From NCBI GenBank assembly GCA_018242765.1, contig JAFEBH010000011.1, positions 372,001 to 436,000 of the forward strand: DNA of 64,000 nucleotides, read 5' to 3'. The stretch's first letter is position 1; each line of letters starts with the position of its first letter. The position numbers were made by a program, and so were the translations under genes. The stretch is from Nitrospira sp. GTDB taxonomy: Bacteria; Nitrospirota; Nitrospiria; Nitrospirales; Nitrospiraceae. The notes under the pieces were generated by a model. The model was not told where the DNA came from and did no database searches. It saw nothing but the letters and a program-made list of their open reading frames with translations. Positions 47,011 through 56,561 of the stretch are shown in pieces.

Positions 47011-47364
47011 TTAGGCGGGTACTGCAGGAAGCTCTACGTTTAGGGCCGACTCTTGTGCCATGACTCGATCCAATCGATGACGCGTCAGTGTCGGGATGCG
47101 GATAAATTCGACACCAAAGCTATGTTCCTTGACCCAGCGGACCTTCCCGAGTTCGATGAACAGGGAAGAGGTGGGATCCGGTAACAGGACGCTTAGTTTT
47201 ATATAGCTGCCCCTCAAGACTGCCCGGTCGCAGTTCACGGAACAACCTGTCAGGGAAAGATCTGAGACCGTTCCTTCTCCAACAAACGGTGCTCCTCCAA
47301 AGATGACAGGATAGGCGACGGAAAGCCGACGATGGATTCGCCAGTTCACAATTGGGTCAGCCAT
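47011..47364 (-). CDS. PilZ-domain protein
   Basis: The 117-residue protein starts at ATG 47364 after AGGAGGA (the longer frame to 47430 is not used). It has WRIHRRLSVAYPV and VSDLSLTGCSVNCD, the two parts of the cyclic di-GMP site, and the strand KVRWVKEHSFGVEFIRI. It lies downstream of the secretin gene on the same strand after a 265-base gap, so a joint role in surface structures is possible but not shown. Confidence 0.78.
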   Translation of the reverse strand: MADPIVNWRIHRRLSVAYPVIFGGAPFVGEGTVSDLSLTGCSVNCDRAVLRGSYIKLSVLLPDPTSSLFIELGKVRWVKEHSFGVEFIRIPTLTRHRLDRVMAQESALNVELPAVPA

Positions 47365-47529
47365 TGGTCGGTCCTCCTGGTCTGTTATTGGTCGTGATGC
47401 AGCATAGTCAGGCGGAGAACCAGGGACCATTCCTCTGAGGAGGGGTTACGTGGCCTGACGGTACCGGGAATGTGTTGGGCATTATCTCGTGAAGCGTCTC
47501 GTCCTGCGGCTTCAACCTAAACCTGTCCA

Positions 47530-47557
47530 TGAAACGTTAAATATGAAACCTGAAACT
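47530..47557. repeat. TGAAACGTTnnnnnTGAAACCTGAAAC repeat, copy 1
   Basis: The string TGAAACGTTAAATATGAAACC followed by TGAAACTCA lies between the PilZ and secretin genes. Its inverse, GTTTCAGGTTCAACGTTTCA, occurs at 53964-53983. Confidence 0.5.
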
Positions 47558-47629
47558 CATGATCGAGCGACGCACGGTACCGCCGCCGCTTCTTGCTGGT
47601 TGGAGTCGATACGTTCAGGAAAATACGGA

Positions 47630-49276
47630 CTAGGGCCTGCTCGGCTTATCAGTCGGGGAGGTGTACGGGACTATTAAAGGCGGTTCAAGGCGTTCGAGTA
47701 TATCCTGTTTAAGTCTGGTCGGCTCCTCGATCCGGTTCTCTCGCTGTAAGGTATTGACATCTCTGAGTTTTCTCGCATTGAGCTCGGCCATGTCCGCATC
47801 ATCTCGAACCAAGTGTGGAGTCAGAAACACAAGAAGATTCAACTTCTCGGTTTGGCGATTTTGCGATTTGAACAGCCATCCTAGCCAGGGAATATCTCCC
47901 AAAAGCGGAAGCTTCCTTTCGCTCAGCGTGACGTTATCGCGCACTAATCCCCCTACCACGAGTGTTTGTTGATCCTGGGCGACTGTCGTCGTCTCCATCG
48001 ATCTCTTTGTCGTGGTGGGGCCGACGGGGATACTGGCCGAACCAGAGCCGATAGTCTGGGCCACGTTTTCCGCAATGGCCGTAATCTCTTGTTTGATTTC
48101 GAGACGTATCAGGTCATCTTCAAGCACTTGCGGTGTGAGCTCCAACGTCACGCCGACGTCTTTCCGTTCGATCGTCACCAGGGTTCCGCCCGTGATGCCT
48201 TGCGCCTGTCCGGTAGGGAACGGTCGATTTTCACCGACGACGATTTTGGCTTTCTGGTTGTCCGCGGCAAGGACTTGAGGGGTCGACAGGATATTCGTAT
48301 CGGTGAGGTTCATCAATAAGTTCAGGAATGCACGGACATTGACTGTATTCAGGAGAGGTGTAATACCACCAGTGGCTGCTCCCGCAGCACCAGTTGTTAG
48401 GGCTTGAGCGATCGTCGTCAGCTCCGGTGGGGTGTTATTAAACCCACCGATCCCTGTGAAAGATCCTTTATTTGCGGCACCAAGAATTTCGGTCGGATTA
48501 GTTCCTAACTGTCTGAGACGATCGACTTGAACCTCAAGAATAACCGCTTCCACAAACACTTGCTTACGCCTGATATCGAGATCACGAATCACAGTATGAA
48601 TATGAGTCCATGCGTTTTTGGTCGAGCTGACGATGATGGAGTTTGTGGCCTTGTCTGCAAACACTTGGACGGGGGCCTCAAATTCCGTCAGTGGCCTGAT
48701 CGGGGGACGAACCCCGGGTGTCATTTGAGCCACGGTTTGTGAGCGGGCCACCAGATTGGTCAGAACCGCCGCGAGATCTGTGGCATTGGCGTGTTTAAGC
48801 TTGTAGACAAACACCCCTCGCTCTGGCGGGAGATCACCCATCGGCACAATTTGATAGAGATTTCCGTCCTTCTTCACGACCGCGATGCGAGCGGCTTCGA
48901 GTGCCGCCACAAACATGTTGAACGCTTGGTCCGGCGAAACCTTAGTCGGGGAAAACGCGGAGATTTTCCCGCCTTGTTTTTTAATCGTTTCGTCCAGCAC
49001 GAAGTTCTTGCCGGTGATCTCACCGATGAACCTGGCAAAGACCGGGATGTCGATTTCGTTGAAATCAAGAGACACCTTGGCCGGTTGTGAGCCGGTTCCT
49101 TGCGCAAACAGGTTGGGCGGAACGAGTGCCGACCAGCAGAGCAGTCCCCATAGCAGGTAGGTGCATACCTGTCTGCCTGTGGATAATGAAGGTGTGAGGT
49201 CTGACTGAATTTGCACGATGGAGCTAGGAGTTCCGTGGTTCTTCTGTAACTTGATAGCTGGATTTGACCGTATCAT
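47630..49276 (-). CDS. Secretin (type II secretion / type IV pilus-type outer-membrane pore)
   Basis: The protein of about 548 residues has a hydrophobic export signal (VCTYLLWGLLCWSALVPPNLFAQG, unusually preceded by about 35 residues), an N0-type domain (VSLDFNEIDIPVFARFIGEITGKNFVLD), N1/N2 domains (GVFVYKLKHANATDLAAVLTNL, ADKATNSIIVSSTKNAW, LDIRRKQVFVEAVILEV) and the secretin barrel core (LSTPQVLAADNQKAKIVVGENRPF, VGVTLELTPQV, VVGGLVRDN, PLLGDIPWLGWLFKS, LLVFLTPHLV). No other gsp or pil gene is adjacent. ATG 49276 is taken; TTG 49318 and GTG 49216 are alternatives. Confidence 0.9.
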   Translation of the reverse strand: MIRSNPAIKLQKNHGTPSSIVQIQSDLTPSLSTGRQVCTYLLWGLLCWSALVPPNLFAQGTGSQPAKVSLDFNEIDIPVFARFIGEITGKNFVLDETIKKQGGKISAFSPTKVSPDQAFNMFVAALEAARIAVVKKDGNLYQIVPMGDLPPERGVFVYKLKHANATDLAAVLTNLVARSQTVAQMTPGVRPPIRPLTEFEAPVQVFADKATNSIIVSSTKNAWTHIHTVIRDLDIRRKQVFVEAVILEVQVDRLRQLGTNPTEILGAANKGSFTGIGGFNNTPPELTTIAQALTTGAAGAATGGITPLLNTVNVRAFLNLLMNLTDTNILSTPQVLAADNQKAKIVVGENRPFPTGQAQGITGGTLVTIERKDVGVTLELTPQVLEDDLIRLEIKQEITAIAENVAQTIGSGSASIPVGPTTTKRSMETTTVAQDQQTLVVGGLVRDNVTLSERKLPLLGDIPWLGWLFKSQNRQTEKLNLLVFLTPHLVRDDADMAELNARKLRDVNTLQRENRIEEPTRLKQDILERLEPPLIVPYTSPTDKPSRP

Positions 49277-49778
49277 AGGCGGATCCAATGACACAACCAG
49301 GATTACGCTTTGCGCCAACTCGACGCTGTTTACCGGGTGCTTATCCGCCTGCGATCAGTCCTTGAAGCTCATTCAGGATCCTCAATGGGTCACTCACAGA
49401 GGGAGCGCCCTCCGGAGTCGCTCCTTTCCCTCCTAAGCTAATGAATTTCATGAAAAAGCCGATAATACATGGAGAAGGGAATGTATGTGGGCTGCCTCAG
49501 GAAACCGTCTTCTCAGCCGATCAACTATATGAAGGAATGAGCATCCACTGGTTAAGGGAGCCCATGTAAGCGCTAGGGATTGCAAGCCGATATAGTAAAC
49601 AGACCAATCTGTTAGGCACCGACTATCAATGACTTGTACCACTGCACCTGATGGTCTAGTGCTCCGGAAGGCACGCCCATCAGAGTCAGTAAGGCCTTTG
49701 AGCAGAAGGGTGCCCCCTGATATGGGCGAAGGAGTCCATAGGGGCTTGTGGATCCTAGGGATCTGCTAAGGTTAATCC
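49277..49778. other. Divergent intergenic region, 502 bp
   Basis: This separates the secretin from the TPR giant. No gene is seen. It holds a small hairpin GGAGCG (49402-49407) / CGCTCC (49419-49424) and a few short inverted repeats, but no promoter I can place with confidence. Confidence 0.5.
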
Positions 49779-52700
49779 GTGCGCTGGAATAAGAAACCCT
49801 CAACAAAATCAGAGAAAACGGAGACAATCCGTACGCCGAAGCGCGGGGTGGTCGGCTACAGCAGGAAGAGTGCTCTGCTGGAGGAGGCCATTACCCAAAT
49901 GAACGCCGGGAAATATGGGCGTTCATCCGCGGCGCTCAAGGAACTCCTGGCTCTCGATCCCGTGAATATGGAGGCGCGACGGCTCTTCGCGACCCTCCAC
50001 CTTCGACTGGGAAGCCTCATTCCGGCACGAGAGGCCTTCGACGCGCTTATTGCAGAAGCGTTCCAGCGTCAGGACTATTGGCTCGCGGAATCATTGCTCC
50101 GTGAATACCTCGCCGCCGGCCCGCGCTGTGTACCCTACCTCGAAAAACTGGGGACGATCTATCAAGAAAAGGGGAATGCCCTTGAGGCTGTTGAGGAGTA
50201 TGGGAAGGCCGTCGATATTTTGATCGAAGATCCGGATCCCGAGCGTCCGGATCACGCCGGTCGACTCTATGCCAAAATACGTGAGTTAGCTCCGGCTAGC
50301 CCGGTTGCCTTCCGGTTGGCTTCCTCCTTTGATGCGCAAACCGGCGAATTAGTGCCGCGTCATCCGAGTGCTCTCGAGACCACCACGCTACATCCGGAGG
50401 ACTCTGAGGAGGAGGGAGGAAGGGAGCAGCTCGGTCATCCGGCAGTCGGTGGAGCGATGCCATGGGACATGCAAGTCCCGTCGGAAGGGTTGGGGGCGAC
50501 GGCTGAGACGTCTCAGCCAGCTGAACGTGCACAGCCACCGGTGCAGTTGGAAAATAGTGCGGATGCCCTGCAAGCAGTACAGTCTTCTGATCAGGATCTG
50601 GTTCTGTCGGAGAAAGCTGCAGCTGCTCAGACAGAACACAGTGGCATCGATGCTCAAACTGATAGACTGGCAGAACGCTCGACTCGTGAGACCGGAGAGG
50701 TCTCATCTGTCGAGGAGACTTCACCGCTTGTTGAGCAGAGATTGGTGGAGGATATCCCTCCTTCTCCAGGACCCATAGATTCTGTAGCAAAGATTCCCGT
50801 GGTGCCGTTGGAAGTTGAGTTAGATGTGGTCGCCGTTGATTCTGGCTCGCCCCAAACACCGAAACAGGAATCGGTTGAAGCTCCAGAGACAGCATCTCTA
50901 TTAGTAGAGGGGCATCCCGCATCCGGGGCGATGAAGTTCGACTCGGATCAGCCAGCAGACGCGTCGGTCAGTTTTTCGGCTGAGTTTGCAGAACTTCGTC
51001 TAGCTCATCCGCCTCAGTCTGACGAGGAGCCACCTTCCCTCTCTCTGAAGTCCGATCCATCGCCTTCAGAGTCGATCGTGGTGCCACACAAAGAAGAAGT
51101 CTCTCTTCAGACTGACACGGTCGAGACGCTGCACGCAGAAGAGCCATCCAACCCGACTGATTCGCCAATAGCTCCGGCACAAGTCTCAGCCGACGAGATC
51201 GCGCAGCCCTGGAAACAGCCGGGGTTCTCCTGGAAATCCATCTTTGATACCGCCTGGAAACTCGGTGAGCAATCTCCTGCAAAGGATGCGTCAACGTCCC
51301 CGGTGTCGAGCCGCGAAAATGAGACGGTGACAGAGACGCTTCCTGTCCCATCTTCTCAATCCCGCTTGGTCGAGGACCTCGCCAGAGAAACACTGAAATC
51401 AGAGGGAGAGACCAGGAAAAGAGATGAAGCGGCGTCGAGATCGCCGGTTACCTCAATACCATCGGACTACGTGCAGGAATCGGTGCGCTCGATCCCTTCC
51501 GCCCAGACGAATTCGTCGATCGCGGAATCGATTGAACCGTCTGAGGATTCGCCGCAGGATCGAGATCGCACCTCACACACTGTTGACGGCCAACTGCCGA
51601 CTTCGCCATTGGCCAATGATTCTGATATAGAACCGGACTCGTTTGTGCTCGCACAAGAGGCTCCAATCATGCCTTCGGAGGAACGGCATGATGCCGTCGA
51701 GGTGACGAGCGCCCCGTCCATGACGGCAGAAAACACTGATCAGGTAGCGGAGTCAAAACCTGAATTTTCCTTCGTAAAATCATCGCCGGCCGAGGAAGCG
51801 TTCTCTCTTACGTCACCGGCCCCTGAGTCTCAGCCGAGTACGCAGGAACCAATTATCGGCTCTCTTGTGGATCACGTAGAAGATCGCGGTGAGCCTACCG
51901 AGGTCCTCATCGAGCGAGAGCAGGTTCGCACGGATGCAGCCACGGAGGAGGTTGGGCAGAGTTCTAAGGCTGAATTCCAGTCGCATCACTTGCAACCTGT
52001 CGACGAAGTCATAGTCGAGAAGGCCGAGACCGTTCCATCTTTCGAAACTGTTGCTGTTGAACAAAGCACGACAGCGTCAATCGTAAACGATCGTGGGCTC
52101 TTGTCTGAACGTCTGGAAACCTCCCAGGCGTTACGTGGCGAAGATCAGCCAACAGAAGAGGTGAACGTTCATACAAGCTCGCCGATTACCGAATCTGTGG
52201 CTCCTCCCAAAGAGCGGACGGAGTCCAGTGTATCGACGCGAGCGAGTTGGGACTACTCTGCTCCTTGCGCCACACCAGCCGAACTGGCGATCCCTGAACA
52301 GCAGGACGTCAGCCAGCCGCTGCCGGCGGCTCACGCTGCTGATGCAGCATTCAGTGAAACGTCACGGCTCAGGAGGGTATCTGAGACGAGCATCCGTGTC
52401 GACGAGGCGAGGCAGAGACAAGCCTCGCGCGCGGTTCTGAGTGGATTAGGAACCGCGATCACAGGCTTTCTAAGTACGTGTTTTTCAACCACCCAAGCCA
52501 TCGTGAGGACCATTTTCGGACTGGTGGTGCTTGTGGGATTATGTGTTGTGCTCGGTATGGGGGCGCTTGCAGTGACATGGATGATCATGGAAGAACCACC
52601 ATCACCGACGTTTCAGAGTTTTACAACGACGCCGCAACAGACGCTCTCCGGGGCTCAAAAGAATGCCTACACCGTGTTGTTCGGGATCGATGCACCGGTC

Positions 52701-53882
52701 GGGCAAGACCCTCTCCGCGCCGGGATTGAGAGACAACCTGTCGTTGGAAACAGCGCAACCGCGTTGGATTGCGCTGGAAATCCAGGGGCTGAATCTGGTG
52801 ATCGTTCGAGTGCATCCGCGAATACCATGCGTGGGTGGGTCCGAGGATCGGATCCGATCGGCCAATTCAAATCGAATCAGGACGCGATCCAGGGGTGGGG
52901 TCGTCAACAGCAGGTGGCACTCGAACGATATCGTCAGTGGCAAACGCTTCCGTTCGAAGATTGGGGCTATGGTCAGCCGGTCAGTCCACCTTGTGGAGCG
53001 ATGGTCTTCGCCCACCAATTGCATGTCGCGGATGGATTTGGGCAAGGTGCGGATGTCGCCGTCGATCGACTGGAGACCGACATGGACGCGTGGCGCGTTG
53101 TCCTGGGCCAAGCGCGGACGCTTCCTGTGAAAATGCTAGCGCTGCAAGCGATCAACGACGACATCGCCGTCGCATCAGGTTTGCTGGTCCGCTCTGACCT
53201 CGATACTAAGTATTTAGGGCGCATCACGAAGTTGGTGCGCCCTCTTGATCAAGGTGAGCTGTCGTTGCGGTGGCCCATGCAAAGCGAACTGGTCTCGGCG
53301 GTGAAGACCTACGAGAGCCAGTTAAAAGCGGCGAGAGCTGAAGGTCAATCAATGTCTGCCATGGTGGTGTCGGCCCTGCCCTTGCCCAAACAGCGTCGGC
53401 TCAACGACTATGCCAAATACTACGAAACATCGTACCAAGCGACCGGCGAAAAGCAGTATGGCTCCCTTCCGAAGCGGAAAGACCATGTGCGTTTCCCCGC
53501 AGCCGGCGTGACGGATTACCTCACGAACCCGATTGAAAACCTTGTCGGAGTCGAACCGCTGCCGGCCTGGGATGTATATAACGGAATGATCGTCGATACG
53601 GACGCCCATCTCAGGCTTGCAAGTCTACAGGCCTGGCTGCGACGCGGGTCTTCAGACGGCGATCTTCTTAGCAAGATTGCCAAGGCAGGACAAGATTTTT
53701 ACGATCCGTACACCGGGCTCCCGATGTTGGTGAACCAGAAGAAGGGTCTGCTCTACAGTGTCGGTCACGATGGGAAAGATCAGGACGCCGATTCGCAAGC
53801 AGACGTGGTTGTCGAGATCCCCTTCGCGTCCACCTCCGCCAGCCAGACGAAATCTTCCGTCTCTTCGTCAAAGTCGAGATAG
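49779..53882 (+). CDS. Very large TPR / disordered / transmembrane protein with pseudopilin-like C-terminus
   Basis: The 1367-residue protein has TPR-like helices at about 28-185 (AITQMNAGKYGRSSAALKEL, AREAFDALIAEAF, LGTIYQEKGNALEAVEEYGK), an acidic, Ser/Pro/Glu-rich and probably disordered region to about 890, one transmembrane helix at about 910-936, then about 430 extracytoplasmic residues. The end reads FYDPYTGLPMLVNQKKGLLY then SVGHDGKDQDADSQADVVV, close to the C-terminal motif of type II pseudopilins. It starts at GTG 49779 and is divergent from the secretin. It resembles FimV/TPR hub proteins only in general plan; I do not recognise the family. Confidence 0.8.
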   Translation: MRWNKKPSTKSEKTETIRTPKRGVVGYSRKSALLEEAITQMNAGKYGRSSAALKELLALDPVNMEARRLFATLHLRLGSLIPAREAFDALIAEAFQRQDYWLAESLLREYLAAGPRCVPYLEKLGTIYQEKGNALEAVEEYGKAVDILIEDPDPERPDHAGRLYAKIRELAPASPVAFRLASSFDAQTGELVPRHPSALETTTLHPEDSEEEGGREQLGHPAVGGAMPWDMQVPSEGLGATAETSQPAERAQPPVQLENSADALQAVQSSDQDLVLSEKAAAAQTEHSGIDAQTDRLAERSTRETGEVSSVEETSPLVEQRLVEDIPPSPGPIDSVAKIPVVPLEVELDVVAVDSGSPQTPKQESVEAPETASLLVEGHPASGAMKFDSDQPADASVSFSAEFAELRLAHPPQSDEEPPSLSLKSDPSPSESIVVPHKEEVSLQTDTVETLHAEEPSNPTDSPIAPAQVSADEIAQPWKQPGFSWKSIFDTAWKLGEQSPAKDASTSPVSSRENETVTETLPVPSSQSRLVEDLARETLKSEGETRKRDEAASRSPVTSIPSDYVQESVRSIPSAQTNSSIAESIEPSEDSPQDRDRTSHTVDGQLPTSPLANDSDIEPDSFVLAQEAPIMPSEERHDAVEVTSAPSMTAENTDQVAESKPEFSFVKSSPAEEAFSLTSPAPESQPSTQEPIIGSLVDHVEDRGEPTEVLIEREQVRTDAATEEVGQSSKAEFQSHHLQPVDEVIVEKAETVPSFETVAVEQSTTASIVNDRGLLSERLETSQALRGEDQPTEEVNVHTSSPITESVAPPKERTESSVSTRASWDYSAPCATPAELAIPEQQDVSQPLPAAHAADAAFSETSRLRRVSETSIRVDEARQRQASRAVLSGLGTAITGFLSTCFSTTQAIVRTIFGLVVLVGLCVVLGMGALAVTWMIMEEPPSPTFQSFTTTPQQTLSGAQKNAYTVLFGIDAPVGQDPLRAGIERQPVVGNSATALDCAGNPGAESGDRSSASANTMRGWVRGSDPIGQFKSNQDAIQGWGRQQQVALERYRQWQTLPFEDWGYGQPVSPPCGAMVFAHQLHVADGFGQGADVAVDRLETDMDAWRVVLGQARTLPVKMLALQAINDDIAVASGLLVRSDLDTKYLGRITKLVRPLDQGELSLRWPMQSELVSAVKTYESQLKAARAEGQSMSAMVVSALPLPKQRRLNDYAKYYETSYQATGEKQYGSLPKRKDHVRFPAAGVTDYLTNPIENLVGVEPLPAWDVYNGMIVDTDAHLRLASLQAWLRRGSSDGDLLSKIAKAGQDFYDPYTGLPMLVNQKKGLLYSVGHDGKDQDADSQADVVVEIPFASTSASQTKSSVSSSKSR

Positions 53883-53963
53883 GTCTTACTCGGGTGCATC
53901 GCGTACCGTGTTCGCGAGCGCTTTCGCTGCTCCCATCTGCGTTGTTCGTTTCTTTGTTCCAGG

Positions 53964-53983
53964 GTTTCAGGTTCAACGTTTCA
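53964..53983. repeat. GTTTCAGGTTnAACGTTTCA repeat, copy 2
   Basis: Inverse orientation of the repeat at 47530, lying 80 bases after the TPR gene. A further TCTGAAACATGAAAC string at 54011-54025 can pair with it in part. Confidence 0.5.
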
Positions 53984-54178
53984 CATTGTGCGGAAACCAA
54001 CAACGTCAAGTCTGAAACATGAAACTGCTGGCAGAGACGTTCCATCCTTGACGCGAACAAGGTGGGCTCGGTAATGCTCGCTTGACAGCGTGTTGAGTAT
54101 TTCACACAATCAACGGTCCGCATATAGTGAAGGGACGGTCATGGAGTACATCTCAATCCCAGGTTCGGCGGTCGCATC

Positions 54179-55624
54179 ATGAAGAAGGGCCTGACTTGCC
54201 CAACGCGGATTCCAACGAGGATCGTCTCGAATGAGGAGTTCCGCCCCATTCCCCAGACGAGACGGCAGCAGCGTGTTGAGCGAGTGGCCGAAGACCTCAT
54301 GGAACGAGCAGTGACGCGCAGCGGAATGACCAGGCGAGCATTCTTGAGCGCAACGGGTGGGATGGCTGCGGCGCTGTTGGCCATGAATGCCGCGTTCGGT
54401 AAGTTTTTCAATATTGGAGACATCGAGCTCTTCGAAACCGCCGCGTTCGCCGAGCAACAGGGCGCCCCGTACTTTATCTTCGATGTGCAAACCCACTACG
54501 TCGGATCCGGTTATGATCCCGCCGATGCCGAAGCCGTTCGCAAAGGCGCGGTGTCCAAGCAAGCGCTGTTGTCGCTGCGGCGGTCCATTCGTGAGTCCGG
54601 ACTCAATCCACGATTGGCCGGTGATCGGGGCACCATCGATGACTTGTCCTGGAAAAATTTCGTCAAGGAAGTTTTCTTTGACAGTGAAACCGCGATCGGC
54701 CTAATCAGTACGCCGCCAGGTCCTTATCCACAAGAGGCCGTGGTCCCGCCAAAAGAAATGGCCCATATCCGAGATGAGATCAACCGGTTAGCCGGCTCAC
54801 AGCGGATGTTGGCCCATGGTTTGGTGACTCCTCAGCTAGGTGCGGCAGATTTGGACTTCATGGCCATGCAGGCCGAGATGCTCAAGGTTGATGCCTGGAA
54901 GTGTTATACCGGGTCCTGTCCGAAGGGATTCGACCGAGGCTGGCGGATGGATGACGAACGGATCGCCTATCCCATGTTGGAGCAAGCGAGAAAACTGCGG
55001 GTCAAGCGGATCTGTGTTCACAAGGGGCTCCCGCTGGGGCCTGTCCCCGACTACAACCATCCGAGAGACCTGATGAAGGCGGCCAAGGACTTTCCAGACC
55101 TCGACTTTTTGGTCTATCACTCGGGGTTCCGAGGCGTGGCGTCAGTCGATCAAGTTTTTGCAAAGACCGGCGAAATCCCGTGGACTACCGAATTCTGCCG
55201 GATGAAGGAGCATGAGCCGGGGATCTCCAACATCTATGTGGAGCTGGGGTCGACGTTTGCGCAATTGGTGACTACCTATCCGCTGATCTGCGCGCATCTG
55301 CTGGGGCGGCTCATTCGTGCGTTCGGTGTCGATCATGTCTTGTGGGGGACGGATTCGATCTGGTATGGAACACCGCAATGGCAAATCGAAGCCTTCCGGC
55401 GATTTCAGATTCCAGAGGCATTGATCCAAGAACACCACTATCAACCGTTGACGAGACAGGTCAAGGAACGCATCTTTGGTCTCAATGCGGCGAAGGTGTT
55501 TGGGATAGACGTGGAGGCCAAACGCCATGAGGTGCCACGTGATGCCCTGGGGCGGCTCCGCATGAGCTATCTGGAGGAGGGGCCGGAGCCGAGCCGTCGG
55601 GTTTATGGGTGGATAGCGGGGTGA
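54179..55624 (+). CDS. Tat-exported amidohydrolase-family protein
   Basis: The 481-residue protein has a twin-arginine signal within an N-terminal extension (TRRAFLSATGGMAAALLAMN at about 57-76), then an amidohydrolase-2-type TIM barrel: FIFDVQTHYVGSGYD (metal motif with Gln in place of the first His of HxH), KRICVHKGLPLGP, DLDFLVYHSGFRG and VDHVLWGTDSIWYG with the metal-site Asp. The substrate is unknown. Tat export suggests a folded metalloenzyme outside the cytoplasm. Confidence 0.82.
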   Translation: MKKGLTCPTRIPTRIVSNEEFRPIPQTRRQQRVERVAEDLMERAVTRSGMTRRAFLSATGGMAAALLAMNAAFGKFFNIGDIELFETAAFAEQQGAPYFIFDVQTHYVGSGYDPADAEAVRKGAVSKQALLSLRRSIRESGLNPRLAGDRGTIDDLSWKNFVKEVFFDSETAIGLISTPPGPYPQEAVVPPKEMAHIRDEINRLAGSQRMLAHGLVTPQLGAADLDFMAMQAEMLKVDAWKCYTGSCPKGFDRGWRMDDERIAYPMLEQARKLRVKRICVHKGLPLGPVPDYNHPRDLMKAAKDFPDLDFLVYHSGFRGVASVDQVFAKTGEIPWTTEFCRMKEHEPGISNIYVELGSTFAQLVTTYPLICAHLLGRLIRAFGVDHVLWGTDSIWYGTPQWQIEAFRRFQIPEALIQEHHYQPLTRQVKERIFGLNAAKVFGIDVEAKRHEVPRDALGRLRMSYLEEGPEPSRRVYGWIAG

Positions 55625-55628
55625 GTTG

Positions 55629-55745
55629 GGCAAGGCTGGCTCATGTCTTCTGCTCGCGCACCGCGCACGCAAGAAGGATGTGGATCGCTGAGAGAGGGGA
55701 GGTGCTCGGTGCATGCGCGCAATCAAGACATGGACCAGCCTCGCC
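55629..55745. repeat. Structured intergenic repeat, copy B
   Basis: A 21-base outer stem (55629-55649 with 55725-55745, 18 of 21 positions paired) encloses GCACCGCGCACG (55658-55669) / GGTGCTCGGTGC (55701-55712). Inner stem bases differ from copy A but remain paired. It begins five bases after the amidohydrolase stop. Confidence 0.8.
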
Positions 55746-55783
55746 CATGATGGGTGAAGGAAAAATAAAGAGGAGATGAGAGA

Positions 55784-56467
55784 ATGAAGAGTGAAATCCT
55801 ATATCCCGGTGCATTTCCGATGGTGCGTATTGAATTGGCGGAAGGAGAAAAGATCAAGGCGGAGTCTGGTGCGATGGTCGCCTGTTCTCCGACCATTGAT
55901 ATCGAAAGCAAAATGGAAGGCGGGTTTCTCGGCGCCTTGTCACGGAAATTTCTGACGGGGGAGAAGTTTTTCTTTCAGACTCTTCGTGCAAGTCGGGGGG
56001 CCGGTGAGGTGTTGCTGGCGTCGACGGTGCCCGGAGAGACGGTGATTCTTGAACTCGATGGCGTGAACGAATACATGGTGCAGAAAGACGGATTTCTTGC
56101 CGGTGCAGACGGAGTCGTCATCGATAGTCAAATGCAGAGTATGACTCGCGGATTGTTGGGCGGGGAAGGGTTCTTTCTTCTCAAGATGAGCGGGAAAGGC
56201 ATGCTCGTGCTGAACAGCTTCGGTGCCATTCACAAGATCGAATTGAAACCTGGTCAGGAATATATTGTCGACAATAGTCATCTGGTGGCTTGGTCCTCCA
56301 CCACATCGTACAACATCGAAAAAGCCACCTCCGGATGGGTGGCCAGCTTTACGTCGGGCGAAGGCTTTGTGTGCCGATTCCGCGGGCCAGGTGTCGTCTA
56401 CATTCAGAGCCGGAATCCCGGCGGATTCGGGGCATGGGTGCGACAGTTCATCCCCGTAGCGGAGTAA
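55784..56467 (+). CDS. AIM24 / TIGR00266 family protein
   Basis: The 227-residue beta-rich protein has the family features EGEKIKAESGAMVACS, the glycine-rich EGGFLGALSRKFLTGEKFFFQTL, LDGVNEYMVQKDGFLA and the late IQSRNPGGFGAWVRQFIP. GAGGAG precedes ATG 55784. The family is widespread without a settled bacterial role; it has no signal peptide. Confidence 0.88.
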   Translation: MKSEILYPGAFPMVRIELAEGEKIKAESGAMVACSPTIDIESKMEGGFLGALSRKFLTGEKFFFQTLRASRGAGEVLLASTVPGETVILELDGVNEYMVQKDGFLAGADGVVIDSQMQSMTRGLLGGEGFFLLKMSGKGMLVLNSFGAIHKIELKPGQEYIVDNSHLVAWSSTTSYNIEKATSGWVASFTSGEGFVCRFRGPGVVYIQSRNPGGFGAWVRQFIPVAE

Positions 56468-56478
56468 TGATGAGTCGA

Positions 56479-56561
56479 TGGTCATTTGTCATTCGTCATC
56501 AAAAGGATTGGGAGACTCAAACGCAAGGTAACGACCGTTCTTTACCAATGACAGTTGACCA
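56479..56561. repeat. Inverted repeat TGGTCATTTGTCATT / AATGACAGTTGACCA
   Basis: Arms at 56479-56493 and 56547-56561 match at 13 of 15 positions. The element fills the gap between the AIM24 and M48 genes, and its right end touches the M48 start codon. Confidence 0.7.
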
